A stretch of DNA of 64,000 bases from Scandinavium lactucae (GTDB taxonomy: Bacteria > Pseudomonadota > Gammaproteobacteria > Enterobacterales > Enterobacteriaceae): positions 248,001 through 312,000 of the forward strand of contig NZ_JAWXRD010000002.1 in NCBI RefSeq assembly GCF_033843265.1, written 5' to 3'. The position numbers and the translations under genes were made by a program. Numbering within the stretch: position 1 is the first letter of the stretch; each line of letters opens with the position of its first letter. Below, piece by piece: positions 58,503-64,000 of this stretch. The notes beneath the pieces are model-generated. The model worked only from the letters and a program-made list of their open reading frames with translations, did no database searches and was not told the DNA's origin.

Positions 58503-59789
58503 TCACGCGTTATACGCATTCTCGCCGTGGCTGTTGACGTCCAGACCTTCGCGCTCCTGCTCTTCCGGAACACGCAGGCCTACGGTCAGGTCAGCCAGTT
58601 TGTAGCCGATGAAGGCCACCACGCCAGACCAGACAATCGTCAGACCGATACTTTCCAGTTGCACCAGAACCTGATGGCTCATGGTCACGCCTTCGGCATA
58701 ACCGACGCCACCCAGTGACGTGGAGGCGAAGATCCCGGTCAGAATACAGCCGACAATTCCGCACACGCCGTGCACGCCGAACACATCGCAAGGATCATCC
58801 ACGCGCAGCCAGCGTTTCAGGGCAGTGACGCCCCACAGCCCCGCCAGACCCGCCGCGATACCGACGATCAGGGAACCGCCCACGCCGATGTAACCACAGG
58901 CCGGAGTGACCGCGACCAACCCCGCAATCGCGCCGGAACAGGCACCCAGCAGAGACGGTTTACCTCGTACCGCCCACTCGCCGAAGACCCAGGCCAGGAT
59001 GGCGGCTGCGGTAGCCACCACGGTATTAACGAACGCCAGCGCAGCAATTTCATTGGCAGCGCTTGCTGAACCGGCGTTAAAGCCAAACCAGCCGACATAC
59101 AGAATAGCGGTGCCGGTGAAGACCATTGGCAAGTTATGCGGTTTGAACGCTTCTTTGCCAAAGCCCACGCGTTTGCCAATCAGGTATGCACCCACCAGGC
59201 CTGCGACGGCGGCGTTGATGTGAACCACCGTCCCGCCCGCGAAGTCCAGCGCGCCATGCGTGGCCAGCAAACCGCCACCCCATACCATGTGCGCGATCGG
59301 CACGTAGGAGAAGGTCATCCACACCACCACGAAAATCAGTACCGCGGAGAAGCGAATACGTTCCGCCAGCGAGCCGACAATCAGGCCTACGGTGATACAG
59401 GCGAACGAGCCCTGGAAGGCTACGTGAATGTACTGATAGAAGGTGCCCATCAGCGCTTTCAGTTCGATGCCTTTCAACAGCACCCAGTCGAAACTGCCGA
59501 AGAAGCTCCCGCCGGTGCCGAACGCCAGGGTGTAGCCGTAAACCACCCACAGCACGCACACCAGTGCGAAGGTGACGGTGACCTGCGTCAGCATCGACAG
59601 CACGTTTTTCCCCCGGATCAGACCGCCGTAAAACAGGGCGATGCCGGGGATACTCATAAACAGCACCAGCGCGGTGCTGATCATCATAAAGGCGTTGTCG
59701 GCTTTATCGGCCACCGCAGGTGCCGCCAGAGCCAGTCCCGGCAGCAGGGCCAGAACACCAGGGGCAATTTTCAGCAGTATTTTGTTCAT
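58503..59789 (-). CDS. amtB: Ammonia channel AmtB
   Basis: A 428-residue membrane channel of E. coli AmtB length. A signal peptide (MNKILLKIAPGVLALLPGLA, cleavage after ALA) leads to eleven membrane segments. Visible features: FYGGLIRGKNVLSM, the twin-His region (GVHGVCGIVGCI with the second His nearby) and the GGTVVHINAAVAGLVGA segment with the first His. The cytoplasmic C-terminus (LRVPEEQEREGLDVNSHGE) binds GlnK, which blocks the channel in nitrogen plenty. Downstream of glnK by 31 bases in one operon; the longer frame across glnK is not used. Confidence 0.97.
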   Translation of the reverse strand: MNKILLKIAPGVLALLPGLALAAPAVADKADNAFMMISTALVLFMSIPGIALFYGGLIRGKNVLSMLTQVTVTFALVCVLWVVYGYTLAFGTGGSFFGSFDWVLLKGIELKALMGTFYQYIHVAFQGSFACITVGLIVGSLAERIRFSAVLIFVVVWMTFSYVPIAHMVWGGGLLATHGALDFAGGTVVHINAAVAGLVGAYLIGKRVGFGKEAFKPHNLPMVFTGTAILYVGWFGFNAGSASAANEIAALAFVNTVVATAAAILAWVFGEWAVRGKPSLLGACSGAIAGLVAVTPACGYIGVGGSLIVGIAAGLAGLWGVTALKRWLRVDDPCDVFGVHGVCGIVGCILTGIFASTSLGGVGYAEGVTMSHQVLVQLESIGLTIVWSGVVAFIGYKLADLTVGLRVPEEQEREGLDVNSHGENAYNA

Positions 59790-59820
59790 TTTTTCGATCC
59801 CTATCACTGTGTGCCAGGAG

Positions 59821-60159
59821 TTACAGAGCCGCTTCGTCGGCTTCGCCGGTACGAATACGAATGACCCGTTGCAGCTCGGCGACAAAGATTTTGCCGTCGC
59901 CAATTTTGCCGGTGTACGCCGCTTTACTGATCACGTCGATCACTTCATCAAGTTGATCGTCGGCGATCGCCACATCGATTTTCACCTTCGGCAGAAAGTT
60001 GACGCTATATTCTGCCCCGCGGTATAGCTCGGCATGGCCTTTTTGACGCCCGAAGCCTTTCACTTCGGTAACGGTCAGCCCCTGAATACCAATGGAAGAC
60101 AGCGCTTCACGAACGTCTTCGAGTTTGAATGGTTTAATCACCACGGTAACGAGCTTCAT
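59821..60159 (-). CDS. glnK: PII-like nitrogen regulatory protein GlnK
   Basis: A 112-residue PII protein almost identical to E. coli GlnK. The T-loop carries GFGRQKGHAELYRGAEYSVN with Tyr51, the uridylylation site of GlnD, and the ATP-binding TGKIGDGKIFV is intact. It binds 2-oxoglutarate and ATP/ADP and closes AmtB when nitrogen is plentiful. Transcribed from a sigma-54 promoter about 55 bases upstream. Confidence 0.98.
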   Translation of the reverse strand: MKLVTVVIKPFKLEDVREALSSIGIQGLTVTEVKGFGRQKGHAELYRGAEYSVNFLPKVKIDVAIADDQLDEVIDVISKAAYTGKIGDGKIFVAELQRVIRIRTGEADEAAL

Positions 60160-60213
60160 AGATCCCCTCCAGTCAGAATTCGGTAATGGCGGCAGCTAAC
60201 ACAGAGGAGATAA

Positions 60214-60229
60214 AGCAATCGGCATGCCA
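60214..60229 (-). promoter_or_regulatory. Sigma-54 promoter of glnK-amtB
   Basis: On the minus strand TGGCAT-GCCGA-TTGCT, the -24/-12 elements of an RpoN promoter (TGGCAC-N5-TTGCT consensus), with one mismatch at the last base of the -24 box. Transcription would begin near 60202, about 43 bases before glnK. Confidence 0.9.
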
Positions 60230-60331
60230 GAAGTAAAAAACTGGCGTCATTCAGAGCGTTCTGGCTTTTTGTGTGGGGCGCAGAGCCGGATCATATGAAG
60301 AAAGAAAAAATCAGAGAGGGGTCGCAAAATA

Positions 60332-60363
60332 AAAACGCACCAAGGCAGTGCAAGGTGCGTTTT
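60332..60363 (-). terminator. mdlAB terminator overlapping an NtrC site
   Basis: AAAACGCACC (60332-60341) and GGTGCGTTTT (60354-60363) form a 10-bp stem around a 12-base loop; on the minus strand a T-rich tail (TTTATTTTGCG) follows, ending the mdlA-mdlB transcript. Confidence 0.8.
60336..60352. promoter_or_regulatory. Candidate NtrC enhancer site of glnK-amtB
   Basis: On the minus strand TGCACTGCCTTGGTGCG fits the NtrC consensus TGCACNAnnnTGGTGCA-type at its outer boxes. It lies about 140 bases upstream of the sigma-54 start, a normal enhancer distance. Further half sites TGCACCA (60369-60375) and TGGTGCA (60409-60415) lie nearby and may form a second site. Confidence 0.7.
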
Positions 60364-60415
60364 ATTTTTGCACCAGCTCGCGGCTGGCATCAGTAAATTG
60401 CTTAATGATGGTGCA

Positions 60416-62194
60416 TCAGGCGATAAGCGATTCTTCTTCGATGCTCGCCGCCAACTCCTCCCCGGCCAGCTGGAGTTGATACATCTGCCAGTAACGGCCT
60501 TGCGCTTCAAGTAGTTGCTGATGGGTGCCGCGTTCCACCGCCTGACCCCGATGCAGCACCAGGATGGTATCCGCATCGACAATGGTCGACAGGCGGTGAG
60601 CAATGACCACCAACGTAGTGCGCTGGCGAACCAGCGCTAGCGCCTGCTGAATCGCCTGCTCGGTGCCGGAATCGATATTGGCGGTAGCTTCGTCGAGGAT
60701 CAAAATTTGCGGCGTATCGACCAGCACACGTGCCAGCGCCAGGAGCTGTTTCTGCCCAACAGAAAGGTTATTGCCCTGCTCACCGAGCCGGGTATAAATC
60801 CCGTCAGCCATGCCGCGCGCCAGGTCCGCAAGCTGTACGGTTTCCAGCGCCTGCCAGACCTGTTCTTCGCTGATATCGCGCCCCAGCGTGACGTTGGCAA
60901 AGAACGATTCGGCCAACACCACCGGGTCCTGTTGCACCATCGCCACCCCCTGACGCAGCACGCTATGGCTGAGCGAGGAGAGCGGTCGGCCATCAAGGCG
61001 AATTTCACCCTGGCTCAGCGGGTAGTAGCCCATCAGCAGGCTGGCGAGGGTGCTTTTACCACTGCCGGTATGCCCGACCAGCGCCACAAAGTTACGCGAC
61101 GGTACGCTGAGCTGTATATCTTCCAGCACCAGCCGATCGCCACGATAGGCGAATGAAACATTATCCACGTCAATGGCCCCGCTTTGCAGCGGTCGTGGGT
61201 CGTCACCGTAGGTCTGGCGCGGCTTGTCCATCAACTCGAACACACGCTCGCCCGCCACCACCGCCTGTTGCAGCATCGACTGCTGGGTGGTGAGTTCAAT
61301 CAATGGTTCGTTCAAGCGCCCGAGATAACTGATAAAAGCATACAGCACCCCGACTTCAATCGTGCCGGTGGTGCTCAGGCCGAACAGCATCAGCAGGCCG
61401 CAGAGGATCAGGGAGGAAAACAGGCTCAGCAGTGGGCGCAGCAGAAAACCGTCCAGGCGCAGGGTCTGCATCCGCGCCATATAATGCGAGCGGCTTGCCT
61501 CCCCCATTCTTTCGCCGAAACGGGCCTGCTGGCGGAACTGCTGGATTACGCTCATCCCGTTGATCACTTCGTTGAAGCCGTCATTGATGTCTGCCAGGTA
61601 AGCTCGCACCCGGCGTACAATCGGCGTGCTGTAACGCTGATAGATAACCATCACCACGGTCACTGCGGGGAAGATGGCAATCGCCACCAGCGCCATCCGC
61701 CAGTCGAGACTGAACATCGCCACCAGCATGGCGCTAATCAACGCCGCGCTGCGCAGCACCGTGGAAACCACGGTCACGTACAGATCACGGATAACCTCGG
61801 TATCGTTGGTAACGCGGGAAATTAACTGCCCCACCGGCTGAACGTCAAACTCGCTGAGCGGCTGGCGCAGTGCGGCATCCATCACATCGGTGCGCAGCTG
61901 TTGCACCACGCCGACCGCGGCCCGATTGAACAACAGCGACTGCACATAATGCAGCGAAGCCGCCAGCAGCTGGAGCCCGATATAGGCTGCCGCCAGACCC
62001 ACAACAATGCCCCAAGGGAGATAGCTTTTCGCCACCATGTTGTCGATGAAATAGCTGATCAGCAGTGGGCCGGTAACTTCCGCCGCCGCGGCCACCCACA
62101 TGATCAACATGCCTATCGTCAGCGGTTTGCGCCATGGTGAACCATAAGCAAGCAGGCGTTTAAGCGTCGGCCACAGCTGTCCAAAATTACGCAT
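60416..62194 (-). CDS. mdlB: ABC transporter MdlB (permease-ATPase half)
   Basis: A 592-residue half-transporter (E. coli MdlB 593). The six-helix membrane domain is at about 20-310, the ATPase at about 340-580 with Walker A GHTGSGKST, the Q-loop in VAMVQQDPVVLAES, signature LSVGQKQLLALAR and Walker B ILILDEATANID followed by AHRLST. It forms a heterodimer with MdlA, resembling multidrug and lipid exporters; substrate unknown. The start at 62194 (MRNFGQLWPTLKR) overlaps the end of mdlA by eight bases; the frame upstream inside mdlA is not used. Confidence 0.96.
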   Translation of the reverse strand: MRNFGQLWPTLKRLLAYGSPWRKPLTIGMLIMWVAAAAEVTGPLLISYFIDNMVAKSYLPWGIVVGLAAAYIGLQLLAASLHYVQSLLFNRAAVGVVQQLRTDVMDAALRQPLSEFDVQPVGQLISRVTNDTEVIRDLYVTVVSTVLRSAALISAMLVAMFSLDWRMALVAIAIFPAVTVVMVIYQRYSTPIVRRVRAYLADINDGFNEVINGMSVIQQFRQQARFGERMGEASRSHYMARMQTLRLDGFLLRPLLSLFSSLILCGLLMLFGLSTTGTIEVGVLYAFISYLGRLNEPLIELTTQQSMLQQAVVAGERVFELMDKPRQTYGDDPRPLQSGAIDVDNVSFAYRGDRLVLEDIQLSVPSRNFVALVGHTGSGKSTLASLLMGYYPLSQGEIRLDGRPLSSLSHSVLRQGVAMVQQDPVVLAESFFANVTLGRDISEEQVWQALETVQLADLARGMADGIYTRLGEQGNNLSVGQKQLLALARVLVDTPQILILDEATANIDSGTEQAIQQALALVRQRTTLVVIAHRLSTIVDADTILVLHRGQAVERGTHQQLLEAQGRYWQMYQLQLAGEELAASIEEESLIA

Positions 62195-63962
62195 CAGTGT
62201 CCTCCTCCCGCGGTTCTTCTGGTACATCATCGAGCGCCGCCTCCAGCTGCTGATAGCGATACATGTCGCGATACCAGCCCGGCTGCGTCGCCAGCTGTTC
62301 ATGTTCCCCGCGCTGGGCGATGTGTCCGTGCTGCATGACGATAATTTCACTGGCTTCGGTCAGGGCCGACAGGCGGTGCGCGCTGATGATAACCGTGCGT
62401 CCTTCGCCCCACTGGCGCAGGTTATGCAGGATTTGGTGTTCGGTGCGTCCGTCCACCGCGGACAACGCATCGTCGAGGATCAGGATTTCAGCATCCAGCA
62501 GCAGTGCGCGGGCGATTGAAAGCCGCTGCTTCTGTCCACCGGAGAGCATCACCCCGCGTTCGCCCACTTCGGTATCATAGCCCTGCGGCAGACGCAGAAT
62601 GTCCTCATGTACGCTGGCAAGCCTGGCGACATGTTCAATCTCTTCCTGCGTCGCCCCCGGTTTGCCGAGCGCAATGTTGCTCGCCACGGTATCGGAGAAC
62701 AGGAAAGGCGTCTGGTTGACCACCGCCAGGCGGCTGCGCCAGCCGTCAAGCTGGAGCGCGGTCAGCGGAATATCCTGAAATCGAATATCGCCCTGCGTGA
62801 CATCGAAGTGACGTTGAATGAGTGACAACACCGTAGTTTTCCCGGCCCCCGTTGGGCCACAAATGCCCAGCATCTGTCCCGGTGCGAGTCTGAACTGCAC
62901 GTTGGTCAGCGTCGCCTTTTCAGTTTGCGGATAATTAAATTCACGGATATTCACCGCCAGACTGCCGCGCTCCGGGGCCAGTATCTGCGTACCGTCGTTA
63001 ACCACCGGCGCTTCTGCCAGCATCGCGCGGATGCGGCTGTAGGCCGCACTGCCACGCTCGACGATATTGAACATCCACGCCAGCGCCAGCATTGGCCAAA
63101 TCATCAGCCCAAGATACATCATGAAGCTGGTGAGCTGGCCGAGGGTCAAGCTACCGTGAACCACCATCCAGCTCCCGCCGCCAATCGCCAGCAGGTTAGC
63201 CATGCCGATGGCGATATAAATGGTAGGGTCGAAACGCGCGTCCACCCGTGCCACACGCATGTTTTTCGCACCGGTGTCCGCCGCTTCGGCGGCAAACTGC
63301 GCCGACTGCCGGTCTTCCAGGCCGAAGGCTTTGATCATCCGGATACTGGTCAGGCTTTCCTGAGTGCGATCGTTCAGGCCAGAGAATGCCGCCTGCGCCA
63401 GCTTGAAGCGCTCATGCAGCGTGTCGCCGTTACGTTTAATCACAATTGCCATAATCGGCATCGGCACCAGCGCCAGCAGCGTCAGCTCCCAGCTAATCTG
63501 AGTCGACATCACAATCAGCACCGCACACCCCATCACCAGCGAATCCACCAGCGTCAGTACGCCTTCCCCGGCGGCAAACACTACCCGATCGACGTCATTG
63601 GTGGCACGGGCAATCAAATCCCCGGTACGGTGACGCAAATAGAATTCAGGATGCTGACGGCTGAGCTGGCGATAATAATCTTCGCGGAGTTCAACCGCGA
63701 GTTGATAGGACGCGCCGAACAACAGCACGCGCCAGACGTAGCGCAGCAGATAGACCACCACCGCAATCAGCGCCAGCGTCGCCACCCACATCATAATTCG
63801 CGTAGTGGTGTAATGCTGTTGCGTCACGCCGTCCACCACGTAGCCCACCACTTTCGGCGGGATCAGCTGCAGAATGGCAATAATGATAAGCAGCAGGACC
63901 GCTCCGAAATAGCGACGCCATTCCCGGCGGAAGTACCAGCTGAGTTGAGCAAATAATCGCAC
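62187..63962 (-). CDS. mdlA: ABC transporter MdlA (permease-ATPase half)
   Basis: A 591-residue half-transporter (E. coli 590). Membrane domain at about 15-310 with YYRQLSRQHPEFYLRHRTGD, ATPase with Walker A GPTGAGKTT, signature LSGGQKQRLSIARAL, Walker B ILILDDALSAVDG and SAHRLSA. The catalytic Glu after Walker B is Asp here (LILDDAL), as in E. coli MdlA, so this half probably has the degenerate site of an asymmetric pair. In E. coli decR (ybaO) precedes it; a short stretch ending LLVQA-stop (about 63983-64000, minus strand) could be the end of that gene but is too short to assign. Confidence 0.96.
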   Translation of the reverse strand: MRLFAQLSWYFRREWRRYFGAVLLLIIIAILQLIPPKVVGYVVDGVTQQHYTTTRIMMWVATLALIAVVVYLLRYVWRVLLFGASYQLAVELREDYYRQLSRQHPEFYLRHRTGDLIARATNDVDRVVFAAGEGVLTLVDSLVMGCAVLIVMSTQISWELTLLALVPMPIMAIVIKRNGDTLHERFKLAQAAFSGLNDRTQESLTSIRMIKAFGLEDRQSAQFAAEAADTGAKNMRVARVDARFDPTIYIAIGMANLLAIGGGSWMVVHGSLTLGQLTSFMMYLGLMIWPMLALAWMFNIVERGSAAYSRIRAMLAEAPVVNDGTQILAPERGSLAVNIREFNYPQTEKATLTNVQFRLAPGQMLGICGPTGAGKTTVLSLIQRHFDVTQGDIRFQDIPLTALQLDGWRSRLAVVNQTPFLFSDTVASNIALGKPGATQEEIEHVARLASVHEDILRLPQGYDTEVGERGVMLSGGQKQRLSIARALLLDAEILILDDALSAVDGRTEHQILHNLRQWGEGRTVIISAHRLSALTEASEIIVMQHGHIAQRGEHEQLATQPGWYRDMYRYQQLEAALDDVPEEPREEDTDA

Positions 63963-64000
63963 GCAGAAATACCCAGAGAATTAAGCCTGGACGAGCAGGC

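Noticed and set aside
59136..59864. 242-codon frame opposite amtB
   Set aside because: Antisense to intact amtB, no start signal, and His/Gln/Asp-rich product typical of reverse-complement frames.
62925..63956. 343-codon plus-strand frame opposite mdlA
   Set aside because: Antisense to a complete ABC transporter gene; composition is typical of a shadow frame.

Overview
This 64 kb window is chromosomal DNA from an Enterobacteriaceae bacterium of the Enterobacter/Lelliottia/Leclercia kind. Proteins of the core genes are very close to E. coli, and gene order follows the E. coli 10-11 min region: ybaP-ybaK-ushA-fsr-ybaL-gsk-hemH-adk-htpG-recR-ybaB-dnaX-apt-ybaN-priC-ybaM-mscK-acrR-acrAB-tomB-hha-maa-ylaC, then pdeB(ylaB)-ybaA-ffs-atl-ybaY-tesB-amtB-glnK-mdlB-mdlA. 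The genus cannot be fixed from sequence reading alone. The window opens inside a DeoR-family regulator and closes just upstream of mdlA.

The core is interrupted at three places. (1) 13.2-15.9 kb: an isochorismatase-fold hydrolase, a pirin and a divergent LysR regulator lie between recR and ybaB, breaking the dnaX-ybaB-recR transcription unit and bringing a terminator on each side. (2) 31.25-42.8 kb, between ylaC and pdeB: a MocR regulator and GNAT acetyltransferase, a probably Zur-controlled pair of alternative ribosomal proteins (L31B/L36B), a seven-gene PTS/phosphofructokinase-like/aldolase operon of unknown substrate behind a perfect CRP site, and a second sugar cluster (PTS EIIBC, ManD/RspA-type acid-sugar dehydratase, GntR repressor). 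(3) 44.9-55.5 kb, between ybaA and the 4.5S RNA gene ffs: a lacZ without lacI or lacY but with a lac-like promoter flanked by two operator-like sites about 91 bp apart; the yczE/yczR pair; a two-gene ribbon-helix-helix module; an IprA-like regulator; a type VI secretion cargo module (PAAR protein, PAAR-fused papain-fold effector, two paralogous small membrane proteins that look like immunity proteins); and a decayed tyrosine integrase beside the 3' end of ffs.

The core genes carry familiar regulation that can be read directly: the programmed -1 frameshift site in dnaX (tau/gamma), the AcrR palindrome between acrR and acrA, a CRP site before maa, and a sigma-54 promoter with an NtrC-type site before glnK-amtB. 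The most novel parts are the T6SS effector/immunity module, the PFK-like PTS operon, and the stand-alone lacZ control region. No tRNA genes, complete insertion sequences or CRISPR arrays were seen.
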